A DNA stretch of 64,000 nucleotides, from the NCBI GenBank assembly GCA_002375765.1, contig DFMV01000011.1, positions 1-64,000 of the forward strand. Direction: 5' to 3'. The DNA comes from Rhizobiales bacterium UBA3584. Lineage in GTDB: Bacteria > Pseudomonadota > Alphaproteobacteria > Rhizobiales > Devosiaceae. This document shows positions 53,737-62,668 of this stretch, in pieces (the first letter of the stretch is position 1; every line of letters starts with the position of its first letter). Made by a program: the position numbers and the translations under genes. Under the pieces are notes generated by a model. That model saw nothing but the letters and a program-made list of their open reading frames with translations. It searched no databases and was not told the origin of the DNA.

Positions 53737-54975
53737 TTAGGCGTCTTTGAACAGAACTTCGCGATCGAGCGTGAAGTTGGAGATCAGGGGCAGGCACGCC
53801 CCACCCATCGCGCGCGCATCGGCGCCGAACTGGCCCTGAACGATGGCGGGTGCGGTGAGGCCCTGCCGGTCGAATTTTTCGAGATCTTCCATGACTCGCG
53901 CAACGACGACCTCCCGCATCTCGGGGGGGAAGCCGCCGTCGATGACAATGGCCTCGAAATCGATTATGGCGGTCGCCGAAAGGATGATCACCGCGAGGCT
54001 TTCGCACAGAACCTCGAGCCAATCGTCCAGGATCGGGCCTATCGTTTTCCAGTCGCCGTCCTCACGCCAGAGCATTTCGGGATCCAGTCCCGCCTCGCGC
54101 ATTTTTTCCGCCAAAGCATAAAGGGACGTGCGCCTAAGTACCTGCTCATATCCTTGGCCATCTTCTCGCCGGACGGGAAGCGGGGCGATGGCACCGGCAT
54201 AACCGCTACGTCCGGGGAAAAGCGATCCGTTGAGCACCACGCCACCGCCGATGAACGACCCGATAAAGATGTAAAGGAAATCGAGATGCTGGCGGGGATT
54301 GCCAAGCAACAGCTCGGCTGCGCAGGCGGCGGTGGCATCATTGTAAAAATAGACGGGCCAGGGGCTGATATTTTCAACCTCGGCGCGAATATCCAAAGTC
54401 TCCCATGCGGCTAGCACCTCCTTGGGTGCGCCGACCTGATGTTCCCAGTTCCAGAGTTCAAACGGGGAGGCAATACCGATCCCGACAATTCGCTGGCGCT
54501 GCTCGGGCGTGAGCTCGCGCGAAAGCTTGCCGATGCCGTCCTCGAGAAAAGTGAACAATTGCGCGGGATCGGGATAAGGGTAGGGGTGGTGAAGCTTGCC
54601 GCGCACGGTGCCCAGCAAATCCATGACGAGCAGATCCACACTGCGGCGGCCGATCTTGAGGCCAAAGGCGAGAGCGCCGTCGGGCGCCAGGGAATAGGGC
54701 ACTGAGGGTTGCCCGACCCGGCCGCGCAATGGCGCCTGCCGTACGAGCAGTCCATCGCGTTCAAGGCCATTGGTGATTGTTGAAATGGTTTGCGGGGACA
54801 GGCCCGTCTGCCTTGCTATGGCTGCTTTGGACAGCGACCCGTTGCGCCGGATGAGCGACAGTACAAGTCGCTCATTATATAGGCGCAGGCCAGCCTGATT
54901 GGTGCCGCGGCTGAGGTCGGTGAATTCGCCTGCGGTCCGGCCAGTTCGGTCCGGCCGTGTTTCGGCGTCGCTCAT
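53737..54975 (-). CDS. frcR: ROK-family repressor FrcR
   Basis: This 412-residue protein has an N-terminal wHTH (VLSLIRRNGSLSKAAIARQTGLSPQTISTITNGLERDGLL) and a ROK sugar-kinase-like domain: GLKIGRRSVDLLVMDLLG, WPVYFYNDATAACAAELLLG and IFIGSFIGGGVVLNG. The ROK zinc/catalytic blocks are incomplete: the usual G-H-x9-11-E-x2-H region reads SGYAGAIAPLPV without the CxCGxxGC cluster, so it is a pure regulator. ATG at 54975 with AAGGGAGCGAG is the start; a 1084-residue frame that runs antisense through frcB is spurious. It is divergent from frcBCA. Confidence 0.88.
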   Translation of the reverse strand: MSDAETRPDRTGRTAGEFTDLSRGTNQAGLRLYNERLVLSLIRRNGSLSKAAIARQTGLSPQTISTITNGLERDGLLVRQAPLRGRVGQPSVPYSLAPDGALAFGLKIGRRSVDLLVMDLLGTVRGKLHHPYPYPDPAQLFTFLEDGIGKLSRELTPEQRQRIVGIGIASPFELWNWEHQVGAPKEVLAAWETLDIRAEVENISPWPVYFYNDATAACAAELLLGNPRQHLDFLYIFIGSFIGGGVVLNGSLFPGRSGYAGAIAPLPVRREDGQGYEQVLRRTSLYALAEKMREAGLDPEMLWREDGDWKTIGPILDDWLEVLCESLAVIILSATAIIDFEAIVIDGGFPPEMREVVVARVMEDLEKFDRQGLTAPAIVQGQFGADARAMGGACLPLISNFTLDREVLFKDA

Positions 54976-55063
54976 TGTCTCGCTCCCTTGCCGGATCTGA
55001 TCCGGCCCGGCGCTCCTATCCCAGGTTGCGCCGTTCATCAACTGAACGAATTTCCGGTCTGTC

Positions 55064-55098
55064 GTCAATAAATAAATCCATTGGATTAATTTATTGAC
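55064..55098. promoter_or_regulatory. FrcR operator palindrome
   Basis: GTCAATAAATAAATCC (55064-55079) and GGATTAATTTATTGAC (55083-55098) form a 16-bp inverted repeat with one mismatch around ATT. It resembles ROK/NagC-type sites (AT-rich arms with a TTTATT core) and overlaps the likely promoter of frcB. Located between divergent frcR and frcB. Confidence 0.8.
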
Positions 55099-55121
55099 AG
55101 CCGCCGAGCTTGGTGTTTGAT
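55094..55121 (+). promoter_or_regulatory. Candidate frcB promoter
   Basis: TTGACA at 55094-55099 fits the -35 consensus exactly, and TTTGAT at 55116-55121 is a partial -10 with 16-bp spacing. Its -35 is the right end of the palindrome, so repressor binding would block RNA polymerase. Confidence 0.55.
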
Positions 55122-55200
55122 TTGGGGCAGGGCCGATCGGGAGAGAGTGGCCTGAACACTTGGAGAGGGGCGCCATCGGAGCGCCTTGGGAGGAATTGAT

Positions 55201-56229
55201 ATGAAAACCAAACTTATGGCGTCCGCTTGTGGCGCGGCACTTGTCGGCATGCTTTCTGTGGGAGGCGTTCAGGCGCAGGAAAACGTTCTTGCCTGCCTGA
55301 TCACCAAGACCGATACGAACCCGTTTTTCGTCAAGATGAAAGAAGGCGCCGAAGCCAAGGCCCAGGAACTTGGCGTTGAGCTTCGCTCCTATGCCGGGCG
55401 CATCGATGGAGACCACGAAAGCCAGGTGCAAGCCATAGAATCGTGCATCGCCGACAATGCCGACGGTATCCTGATCACGGCTTCGGACACATCGAGCATC
55501 GTTTCCTCGGTTCAGCAGGCGCGGGACGCTGGAATTCTGGTCATCGCCCTCGATACGCCGCTCGATCCCGTCGATGCAGCCGACGCCACTTTCGCAACGG
55601 ACAACTTCCGGGCGGGCGAGTTGATCGGCCAGTGGGCCCTGGCAACTCTGGGCGAGGAGGCGGGAGATGCCCGCATCGCCTTCCTCAATCTCACGCCAGC
55701 GCAGCCGACCGTCGACGTCTTGCGCAATCAGGGCTTCATGAGCGGGTTCGGGATCGACCTTGCCGACCCCAACGTCATCGGCGATGAATCCGATCCGCGC
55801 ATCGTTGGTCACGACATCACCAACGGTAATGAGGAAGGCGGACGCACGGCGATGGAGAACCTGCTTCAGCAGGATCCTACCATCAACGTTGTTCACACCA
55901 TCAACGAGCCGGCCGCCGCTGGTGCCTATGAAGCCCTCAGGGCGCTCGGCCGGGAAAACGACGTGCTTGTCGTTTCGGTCGATGGCGGGTGCCCGGGTGT
56001 CCAGAACGTCATCGACGGCGTTATCGGAGCGACATCGCAGCAATATCCTCTGCAAATGGCCGCGCTTGGCATCGAAGCCATTGCCGAATACGCGGAAAAT
56101 GGCACACTTCCCGAACCGACCCCCGGCAAGGATTTCTTCGACACCGGCGTACAGCTGGTCACCGATGCGCCTGTCTCCGGCGTTCCCTCCATCGGGACGG
56201 AAGAGGGTTTGGAGCTCTGCTGGGGCTAA
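55201..56229 (+). CDS. frcB: Fructose-type ABC transporter substrate-binding protein FrcB
   Basis: This 342-residue periplasmic protein has a signal peptide ([20 protein letters not shown], cleavage near AQA). The fold blocks are [87 protein letters not shown] and [20 protein letters not shown]. This pattern matches the fructose-binding FrcB group rather than ribose or xylose binders. GGGAGGAATTGAT precedes ATG at 55201. It heads frcBCA. Confidence 0.88.
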   Translation: MKTKLMASACGAALVGMLSVGGVQAQENVLACLITKTDTNPFFVKMKEGAEAKAQELGVELRSYAGRIDGDHESQVQAIESCIADNADGILITASDTSSIVSSVQQARDAGILVIALDTPLDPVDAADATFATDNFRAGELIGQWALATLGEEAGDARIAFLNLTPAQPTVDVLRNQGFMSGFGIDLADPNVIGDESDPRIVGHDITNGNEEGGRTAMENLLQQDPTINVVHTINEPAAAGAYEALRALGRENDVLVVSVDGGCPGVQNVIDGVIGATSQQYPLQMAALGIEAIAEYAENGTLPEPTPGKDFFDTGVQLVTDAPVSGVPSIGTEEGLELCWG

Positions 56230-56246
56230 AGCGCCTTTAGCAAAAT

Positions 56247-56272
56247 GGGCCGGGAACGTGGGTTCCCGGCTC
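56247..56272 (+). other. Intercistronic hairpin after frcB
   Basis: GGGCCGGGAAC and GTTCCCGGCTC pair around GTGG (9 perfect bp plus two outer pairs, one G-T). It lies 17 bp after frcB and 30 bp before frcC, with no T-run. It probably stabilises the frcB message end and lowers permease expression. Confidence 0.7.
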
Positions 56273-56301
56273 AACCTTAGGTTCTGGTCGAGGATCCTGT
56301 G

Positions 56302-57375
56302 ATGAGCAAGACCGACAATACATCTACCAGCTATGAAAGCGGCCTTCAGGGCAGTAGTGCCGAGGTCGCGACGTTTTCTAATGAGCACCGGTCGTTTCTG
56401 AAGTCTGTGCAGCACGCGCTTCACGTCAATCCGGCGCTCATTCCGCTTTTTATTCTGGTGCTGTCGGTAGCGGGATTTGGAATAATCTTGGGCGACCGCT
56501 TTTTCTCGCCCTTCTCGCTGACGCTTATCCTGCAGCAGGTTGCGATTGTGGGTGTGGTGGCGACGGCGCAGACATTGGTCATCCTGACCAAGGGCATCGA
56601 CCTCTCGGTCGGGGCGATCATGGTGCTCAGCTCGGTCGTGATGGGCCAGTTTACCTTCCGCTACGGCTTTCCCGTCGAACTGGCCATTTTGTGCGGATTT
56701 GCCGTCGGTGCGTTGTGCGGTCTCATGAATGGCATCCTCGTGGCCCTGGTCAAATTGCCACCCTTTATCGTCACTCTGGGGATGTGGCAGATCGTTCTTG
56801 CGTCGAACTTCCTGTATTCGCGCAATGAGACCATTCGTTCCCAGGACATCGAGGCAGCCGCGCCACTGCTGCAATTTTTCGGCCAAAGCCTCCGGTTTGG
56901 CGGAGCGGTCCTCACCTTTGGCGTTATCGCCATGGTGGTTCTCGTTTTCGTGCTCAACTACGTGCTCAACAATACGGCCTGGGGCCGGCACGTTTATGCC
57001 GTAGGTGATGACGCCGATGCAGCGCAGCTTGCTGGCGTGCGCGTCAAGAAAACCCTGATTTCGGTTTACGTGCTCAGCGGCCTGATCTGCGCGCTGGCCG
57101 GCTGGGTCCTGATCGGGCGGATCGGTTCGGTATCACCGACGGCCGGACAGTTCACAAACATTGAATCGATCACCGCTGTTGTGATCGGCGGCATTTCGCT
57201 TTTTGGCGGGCGGGGCTCTATTCTGGGCACGCTGTTTGGCGCGCTGATCGTTGGTGTATTTGGTCTGGGGCTGAGACTTATGGGGACAGATCCCCAATGG
57301 ACCTACCTGTTGATCGGTGTCCTCATCATCGCAGCTGTAGCGCTTGACCAGTGGATCAGGAGGATTTCCACATGA
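56302..57375 (+). CDS. frcC: Fructose-type ABC transporter permease FrcC
   Basis: This 357-residue CUT2 permease has a hydrophilic N-tail of about 40 residues, then about ten TM helices. It shows LVILTKGIDLSVGAIMVLSSVV, GLMNGILVALVKLPPFIVTLGM and VYAVGDDADAAQLAGVRV. ATG at 56302 follows a GTG that is also in frame; the ATG is preferred. It overlaps frcA by 4 nt (ATGA). Confidence 0.9.
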   Translation: MSKTDNTSTSYESGLQGSSAEVATFSNEHRSFLKSVQHALHVNPALIPLFILVLSVAGFGIILGDRFFSPFSLTLILQQVAIVGVVATAQTLVILTKGIDLSVGAIMVLSSVVMGQFTFRYGFPVELAILCGFAVGALCGLMNGILVALVKLPPFIVTLGMWQIVLASNFLYSRNETIRSQDIEAAAPLLQFFGQSLRFGGAVLTFGVIAMVVLVFVLNYVLNNTAWGRHVYAVGDDADAAQLAGVRVKKTLISVYVLSGLICALAGWVLIGRIGSVSPTAGQFTNIESITAVVIGGISLFGGRGSILGTLFGALIVGVFGLGLRLMGTDPQWTYLLIGVLIIAAVALDQWIRRIST

Positions 57376-58139
57376 GTGGTGACATCATTCTCGAGGCCAA
57401 GGGGTTGGTCAAACGGTTTGGCCGCGTGGTGGCTTTGGACCACGCCGATTTCGAACTGAGGGCCGGGGAAATCCTTGCGGTCATCGGGGACAATGGTGCG
57501 GGCAAATCCACCCTCATCAAATCGCTCTCCGGCGCGATGATTCCCGATGAAGGCGAAATTCTGCTTGAAGGCGAGCGGATCCATTTTTCATCCCCCATGG
57601 CGGCGCGCGCGGCCGGTATCGAAACCGTCTATCAGAACCTCGCGTTGTCCCCGGCGCTTTCCATCGCCGACAACATGTTCATGGGCCGTGAAGTGCGCAA
57701 GCCCGGCTTTATGGGCCGGGTGTTCCGATCGCTCGACAAAAAAGCGATGGATGCCCGGGCGCGCGACAAGCTGAGCGAGCTCGGCCTCATGACGATCCAG
57801 AACATCCGCCAGCCGGTCGAAACGCTATCGGGTGGCCAGCGGCAGGGCGTTGCCGTGGCGCGGGCCGCGGCATTCGGGTCGCGCGTCGTCATACTCGATG
57901 AGCCAACCGCCGCGCTGGGCGTCAAGGAGTCGCGCAAGGTGCTCGATCTGATCCTCGGGCTGCGCGAACGCGGTCTTCCGGTGGTTCTGATCAGCCACAA
58001 CATGCCGCACGTCTTCGAGGTTGCCGACCGCATCCATATCCACCGGCTCGGCAGACGGGCGGCGCTCATCAACCCCTCGGACTATTCAATGTCGGATGCC
58101 GTGGCCATCATGACGGGAGCCATGGACGCCGCAGCTTGA
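57372..58139 (+). CDS. frcA: Fructose-type ABC transporter ATP-binding protein FrcA
   Basis: This 255-residue single-domain ATPase has Walker A GDNGAGKSTLIKSL, Q-loop VYQNLALSPALS, signature LSGGQRQGVAVARA, Walker [14 protein letters not shown] and switch His LISHNMPHVFE. The start at 57372 overlaps the frcC stop. A strong 15-bp hairpin follows its stop. Together with FrcB and FrcC it forms the complete importer; FrcK is detached to the other side of frcR. Confidence 0.92.
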   Translation: MSGDIILEAKGLVKRFGRVVALDHADFELRAGEILAVIGDNGAGKSTLIKSLSGAMIPDEGEILLEGERIHFSSPMAARAAGIETVYQNLALSPALSIADNMFMGREVRKPGFMGRVFRSLDKKAMDARARDKLSELGLMTIQNIRQPVETLSGGQRQGVAVARAAAFGSRVVILDEPTAALGVKESRKVLDLILGLRERGLPVVLISHNMPHVFEVADRIHIHRLGRRAALINPSDYSMSDAVAIMTGAMDAAA

Positions 58140-58141
58140 AT

Positions 58142-58179
58142 GTAGGGTTGCATCGCCCCTTGGCGCGATGCAACCCTAC
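58142..58179 (+). terminator. Hairpin terminator after frcA
   Basis: GTAGGGTTGCATCGC and GCGATGCAACCCTAC form a perfect 15-bp stem with an 8-nt loop just after the frcA stop. There is no T-tract, so it may act as a transcript-end stabiliser or Rho-assisted stop. The next gene starts 23 bp later. Confidence 0.65.
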
Positions 58180-58201
58180 GCCATCAGCAAGCGAGGATGC
58201 C

Positions 58202-58477
58202 ATGTGCCGCAACATCAAACCGCTGTTCAACTTCGAGCCGCCCGCCAGCAAAAACGAGATGCACGACGCGGCGCTTCAGTTTGTGCGCAAGATTTCGGGG
58301 ACCACCCGGCCTTCTCAAGCCAACCAGGCCGCGTTTCATGAGGCGGTGGAGGAGATCGAGCGATCTGTCCGAAAGCTCCTGCATGCTCTGGAAACCAAGG
58401 CTCCGCCCAAGGACCGGGAGGTCGTGGCGGCCAAGGCCCGCGAGCGCGCCAGGCAACGCTATCAGAGTGCTTCCTGA
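58202..58477 (+). CDS. DUF2277 family protein
   Basis: This 91-residue soluble protein matches DUF2277 across its length: MCRNIKPLFNFEPPASKNEM, ALQFVRKISGTTRPSQANQAAFHEAVEEIERSVRKLLHAL and APPKDREVVAAKARERARQR. The N-terminal CRNIK-x-LFNFEPPA is invariant in the family. Function is unknown; members are widespread in Alpha- and Actinobacteria. ATG at 58202 is preferred to longer upstream frames. Confidence 0.9.
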   Translation: MCRNIKPLFNFEPPASKNEMHDAALQFVRKISGTTRPSQANQAAFHEAVEEIERSVRKLLHALETKAPPKDREVVAAKARERARQRYQSAS

Positions 58478-58522
58478 AGGTTGACGACATATTCCCGCTC
58501 CACCCATCGGGCCACCGATGGC

Positions 58523-59176
58523 TTACGCGGCTTCAGTTGAGTGCTGACCCGACGAGACGGCACCGTTCAAGTCTGAGAACTGCATCTTGATAAAGGCCCT
58601 GTAGGCCAGGATCTGCTGGACCAGACGCTGCGAATCCCCCGTAACCTTCGCCATGATGATACCCCCATCGATGATGCACGAAAGCATCTCCGCCATGACA
58701 CCGATGGCGACGGGTTCGCGCGGCTGGTAAATGGCGGCAATTGCCTCGAGATGACCGCGGATACGCTCATTGACGCTTTCGATTGCTTCGCGGTTGAGTG
58801 CCACGACCCGGCGGTCAAACAGACGCTCCTGATAGCAGATCGAGGCGATCATGCAGCCGGGATGACCGCCCGGAAGATCAGACATCACCTCAGCCAGCAG
58901 CTTGAGACCGATCAGGAACGATTGCAGCGGATCTTCGGATAGTTCGGCAGCGCGACCGAAAACCTCATCGAGGATGCGCTGGTCTTCGGCCACATAGCGA
59001 CGCAGCAAGTGGTGGGCGAGTTCGTTCTTGTCCCTGAAATGATAAAAGAACCCACTCTTGGTAATGCCGGCTTCGGCAATCACTTCCTCGATTGACGTCG
59101 CGCCGAACCCCTTGGCCAGTACCGATGCCTCCGCCACTTCCAGAATGCGTTCGCGTGTTGCCTCACCCTTGCGCAT
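58523..59176 (-). CDS. TetR family transcriptional regulator
   Basis: This 217-residue repressor has an N-terminal HTH (RERILEVAEASVLAKGFGATSIEEVIAEAGITKSGFFYHFRDKNELA) and a C-terminal ligand domain containing GCMIASICYQERLFD. GGAGGCCGACC is the ribosome-binding site for ATG at 59176; the longer frame to 59566 is rejected because it runs over the divergent gene's leader. It is divergent from the homocysteine-methyltransferase-like gene and probably represses it. Confidence 0.88.
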   Translation of the reverse strand: MRKGEATRERILEVAEASVLAKGFGATSIEEVIAEAGITKSGFFYHFRDKNELAHHLLRRYVAEDQRILDEVFGRAAELSEDPLQSFLIGLKLLAEVMSDLPGGHPGCMIASICYQERLFDRRVVALNREAIESVNERIRGHLEAIAAIYQPREPVAIGVMAEMLSCIIDGGIIMAKVTGDSQRLVQQILAYRAFIKMQFSDLNGAVSSGQHSTEAA

Positions 59177-59193
59177 GGTCGGCCTCCCGAAAA

Positions 59194-59210
59194 CTGTACT
59201 TGCGGTACGG
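59194..59210. promoter_or_regulatory. Candidate TetR operator
   Basis: CTGTAC TTGCG GTACGG: GTAC at 59196-59199 and 59205-59208 form an inverted repeat around TTGCG, 18 bp upstream of the TetR start codon. This is the usual place and shape for an autoregulatory TetR-family site. Confidence 0.5.
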
Positions 59211-59405
59211 AAACGTGAAGACAATATTATAGGCGAATTCGCTCGCACTTCACCAGACAATAAGTAACCCCTTGGAGTTGTGGGGAAATATCGCGCCTGT
59301 CGTGCGCAGTACCACGCGTTTTCTAGTTTTTCCGCATGCGATCTGGGACAAGCCACCCTCAGAGGGACGGTGTTGTCGCCCATTGTTGATCGAGGAGAAA
59401 TTACC

Positions 59406-60347
59406 ATGTCGAAATACCGCCAAGCATTGCCACAAGCCGATGGCAGGCTCTTCCTGAGTGACGGTGGAATGGAAACCGCGCTGATATTCCTGCAGGGGGT
59501 CGACTTGCCCCAGTTTGCCTCGTTTGTTCTGCTCGAAAGTGAGAGCGGGCGCGCCGAGCTGGTCAAATACTACGAGAAGTTCCTGCCAATCGCGCGCAGC
59601 AAGAATGTCGGGTTCGTGCTCGACACCGCCACATGGCGGGCGAGCCTCGACTGGGGAGAAGTACTTGGGTTCGATGCCGACCGGCTGACTGCGGTCAACG
59701 TTGCTGCGATCGACCTCGTCGCCGGACTGCGCGACTGGTGGGAGACGCCCGAGACGCCGATCGTGCTCAATGGTGCCATCGGCCCGCGCGGCGACGGCTA
59801 CAAAGCCGGTCGCATGGATGTTGCCGAGGCACAGGACTATCATGCCTTCCAGGTCGAAATATTCGCCGGCACACAAGCCGATATGATCTCGGCCATCACC
59901 ATGAACACGGTGAACGAGGCAGTTGGCATCGCCTTGGCCGCCAGGGCGGCAGACATGCCGTGTGTGGTGTCCTTTACCGTCGAGACCGACGGCAAGCTTG
60001 TCGACGGCACCTCGCTTCGTGCGGCCATTGAAGCGACAGAGGAGGCAACTGGCGCCTCACCGGCCTACTACATGGTCAATTGCGCCCACCCGACCCATTT
60101 CGAACAAGCCCTCGCCCGAGACGAGGATTGGGTCAAACGCATACGCGGGGTCCGCGCCAACGCGTCCGCAAAGAGCCACGCCGAACTCGATGATTCCGAT
60201 ACGCTCGATATCGGCGATATCGCGGGGCTCAGCGGGCACTACAAGTCGCTGACGCGCAATTTCCCGTCGATGCGCGTTCTTGGAGGATGTTGCGGAACCG
60301 ATCACCGGCATCTTGCTGCGATCAGCGAAGCCGTCGTGCCGATCTGA
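59406..60347 (+). CDS. Homocysteine S-methyltransferase family protein
   Basis: This 313-residue barrel enzyme has LSDGGMETALIFLQGVDLP (N-terminal substrate start), NVGFVLDTATWRASLDWG, VLNGAIGPRGDGY, YYMVNCAHPTHFE and the C-terminal zinc Cys pair GGCCGTDHRHL. The three zinc cysteines (NC and CC) are all present. It would transfer a methyl group to a thiol such as homocysteine; the donor (S-methylmethionine, betaine or other) is unknown. GAGGAGAAATTACC supports ATG at 59406. It is divergent from TetR, so it appears to be a substrate-induced gene. Confidence 0.85.
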   Translation: MSKYRQALPQADGRLFLSDGGMETALIFLQGVDLPQFASFVLLESESGRAELVKYYEKFLPIARSKNVGFVLDTATWRASLDWGEVLGFDADRLTAVNVAAIDLVAGLRDWWETPETPIVLNGAIGPRGDGYKAGRMDVAEAQDYHAFQVEIFAGTQADMISAITMNTVNEAVGIALAARAADMPCVVSFTVETDGKLVDGTSLRAAIEATEEATGASPAYYMVNCAHPTHFEQALARDEDWVKRIRGVRANASAKSHAELDDSDTLDIGDIAGLSGHYKSLTRNFPSMRVLGGCCGTDHRHLAAISEAVVPI

Positions 60348-60360
60348 GGTGCCGATTGCC

Positions 60361-60387
60361 CTGGGGCCCGTCCGAGACGGGCCTCAG
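60361..60387. terminator. Bidirectional hairpin terminator
   Basis: CTGGGGCCCGTC and GACGGGCCTCAG pair over 12 bp (one G-T) around CGA. It is placed between the convergent methyltransferase-like gene and the AraC gene, whose stop codon overlaps the right arm. Confidence 0.7.
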
Positions 60388-61280
60388 CATTGTGTACCCT
60401 GCCGATCCCGTATGGAACGACGATAGTCCGATGGGCTCATGCCGGCGAGTTTGCGGAAGCTCGTATTGAAGGCAGAGAGCGATCCGAAGCCTGAATCCAT
60501 GGCGACCTGGAGCACGTTGACATCGCCGCGCAACAACAGGGCCTGCGCATAGGAGAGACGCAAAAGGCTCACATACTCATTGAGTGTCATGCCGGTCGAT
60601 TTCTTGAAAACGCTCATGGCATATTTGGGGTGGATATCGACCGAGGACGCAATTGCGCTCGAGTCGATATCGTGCCGGAAATTCTCGGCAATATAAAAGC
60701 AGATCTCACCGATATTCTGAAAACTCTGCCGGTCGGGCGCCTCGGACGGCGCCGTATCGGTCGTCGCCGCATCGAGCAGCTTATAGCTATCAAACTGGAT
60801 GCGCTCGATCCTCAGCAGCAATTCGTCGATGGCGTGGTTGACCTTTACCGGGTCGTCCGAGCGCAGATAAACGGACCAGCGCGCAAAGGACCTGTCGTCG
60901 CCCTCGTCGTGCTCGGCGGCAAGCAGGGTGGCCCCGCGCATCAGCCTTTGCTGGATATCGGCCGGCAGCCGGAGCCTGAAAAAGTGCACCAGCGGCAAAT
61001 GGATGGCGATGAACATCGCGTCCTCGCTCGTATCGAACACCTGATGGGGCAGGCCGCCCCAGAACAGGCACAGATCGCCGGCTTCGAGGTGCACGCTATG
61101 GCCTTGCATCTGGTAATCGACCGATCCGGCAAAGACGTAATTAATTTCGACCTGAGCATGCCAATGGGCAGTGGGCATGATGCCGGGCTGCTCATGGCTG
61201 ATCACAAGCTGGTTGGGCACGCTCTCGACCGTGCTCTTGAGCGGGTTCCAATAGCGTTTTTGACCGATCTTACTTTCCAA
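60384..61280 (-). CDS. AraC family regulator with cupin sensor domain (MelR/sugar type)
   Basis: This 298-residue regulator has a cupin N-domain (QVEINYVFAGSVDYQMQGHSVHLEAGDLCLFWGGLPHQV, about residues 35-75) and a C-terminal AraC domain with HTHs SSAIASSVDIHPKYAMSVFKK and VLQVAMDSGFGSLSAFNTSFR. The start is uncertain: TTG at 61280 with AGGGAG at proper spacing is preferred because the longer frame (to 61421) overlaps the divergent binding-protein gene. It is divergent from the CUT1 transporter and likely activates it. Confidence 0.83.
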   Translation of the reverse strand: MESKIGQKRYWNPLKSTVESVPNQLVISHEQPGIMPTAHWHAQVEINYVFAGSVDYQMQGHSVHLEAGDLCLFWGGLPHQVFDTSEDAMFIAIHLPLVHFFRLRLPADIQQRLMRGATLLAAEHDEGDDRSFARWSVYLRSDDPVKVNHAIDELLLRIERIQFDSYKLLDAATTDTAPSEAPDRQSFQNIGEICFYIAENFRHDIDSSAIASSVDIHPKYAMSVFKKSTGMTLNEYVSLLRLSYAQALLLRGDVNVLQVAMDSGFGSLSAFNTSFRKLAGMSPSDYRRSIRDRQGTQC

Positions 61281-61374
61281 CGACTCCCTCTTCCCTTTTC
61301 GTGAGACGCCGGCTCCGAACACGATAGTGTAAAACCAGCCCGTGCATCGGGCAACACAAATGGGAGGAATATCA

Positions 61375-62649
61375 ATGCGTCTTACCACAGGATGCGCAAC
61401 CCTTGCGCTTGTCCTCGGCATGACCGGCGGCGCCCTGGCTCAATCGGGCGAAATTACGGTCTGGAGCTGGGATGTTGCGGCCGCGTCGCTGCAATCGACA
61501 ATCGAGGGTTTCAATGCCCAATATCCTGATGTGACGGTCGCTGTCGAAGACCTTGGCAACCAACAGGTGTTCGACCGCACGCTGGCCGGCTGCGCCGCCG
61601 GCGGATCGGGCTTGCCCGACGTCATTTCCATCGAGAACGGCGAAGCGGAAATCTTCTGGAACCAGTTCCCCGATTGCTTCGCCAATTTGCGCGACCTGGG
61701 CTACACCGAGGAAGTGGCCGCCGGTTTCCCGGACTTCAAACGCACTGAGCTTGAAGTCGGCGACGTCGCTTACGCCATGCCATGGGATTCCGGTCCCGTG
61801 GCGATGTTCTATCGCCGCGATTTTTATGAGAACGCCGGCGTTGATCCTGCCTCGATCACCACATGGGCTGATTTCATCGAAGCCGGACAGGCCGTTGCCG
61901 AAGCCAACCCGGGCGTGGTCATGGGCCAGGCCGATTTCAACGGCGATACCGAATGGTTCCGCATGCTCGCCAATGAGCAGGGCTGCGGCTTCTTTACCGG
62001 CGAAGGCGATGCCATCGCGGTCAACCAGCCCGGCTGCGTCGCCGCCCTCGAAGCTGTGAAAGACATGGCTGACGCCGGCATCCTCGTCGCTGGCAACTGG
62101 GACGAACGCATTCAGGCCATCCGCGCCGAAACCGTCGCCAGCCAGCTCTTCGGTGGTTGGTATGAAGGCACCATCCGCTCCAACGCGCCCGAACAGGAAG
62201 GCCTCTGGGGCGTTTACGAAATGCCATCGGTGACCGAAGACGGGCCGCGTGCCGCCAATCTTGGCGGTTCGGCTCTCGCGATCACCAACGCCTCGGACAA
62301 CAAGGAAGCCGCCTGGGCATATGTCAACTACACCCTCGGCACAAACGAGGGCCAGGTGACCATGCTGCGCGAATACGGCCTCGTGCCCTCGCTGCTTTCA
62401 GCACTCGACGATCCCTATGTCGAGGAGGGCCAGCCCTTCTGGGGTGATCAGGCCATCTGGGTCGATATTCTCGGAACGCTCGATCGCGTCGTTCCCAGCC
62501 GTGGCACACCCTTCTTCGGCGATGCACAGGGCGTCGTCCAGGCGGTCCAGACCCAATACCTCAACGGCGGTTACGAAAACGCTCAGGCCGCGCTCGATGA
62601 TGCGGCCAGCCAGATCGCGCTGGTCACCGGCCTTCCGATCGCGGAATAA
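61375..62649 (+). CDS. CUT1 sugar ABC transporter extracellular binding protein
   Basis: This 424-residue protein of the family 1 (MalE-like) solute-binding class has a signal peptide (MRLTTGCATLALVLGMTGGALA). It shows ITVWSWDVAAASLQSTIEGFNAQYPDV, DVISIENGEAEIFWNQFPDCF, YAMPWDSGPVAMFYRRDFYE, WADFIEAGQAV and GSALAITNASDNKEAAWAYVNY. GGGAGGAATATCA precedes ATG at 61375. Ligand unknown; sugar or oligosaccharide by family. It opens the transporter operon running off the window. Confidence 0.9.
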   Translation: MRLTTGCATLALVLGMTGGALAQSGEITVWSWDVAAASLQSTIEGFNAQYPDVTVAVEDLGNQQVFDRTLAGCAAGGSGLPDVISIENGEAEIFWNQFPDCFANLRDLGYTEEVAAGFPDFKRTELEVGDVAYAMPWDSGPVAMFYRRDFYENAGVDPASITTWADFIEAGQAVAEANPGVVMGQADFNGDTEWFRMLANEQGCGFFTGEGDAIAVNQPGCVAALEAVKDMADAGILVAGNWDERIQAIRAETVASQLFGGWYEGTIRSNAPEQEGLWGVYEMPSVTEDGPRAANLGGSALAITNASDNKEAAWAYVNYTLGTNEGQVTMLREYGLVPSLLSALDDPYVEEGQPFWGDQAIWVDILGTLDRVVPSRGTPFFGDAQGVVQAVQTQYLNGGYENAQAALDDAASQIALVTGLPIAE

Positions 62650-62668
62650 TCTCCCCAAGGGACAAATC

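Noticed and set aside
53737..56991. A 1084-residue minus-strand frame covering frcR and running antisense through frcB/frcC
   Set aside because: Only the C-terminal 412 residues are a real protein (frcR, ATG at 54975 with a ribosome-binding site); the rest is the compositional shadow of frcB and frcC.
59177..59566. N-terminal extension of the TetR gene on the minus strand
   Set aside because: The extension precedes a good GGAGG site and ATG, has no conserved residues and overlaps the divergent gene.
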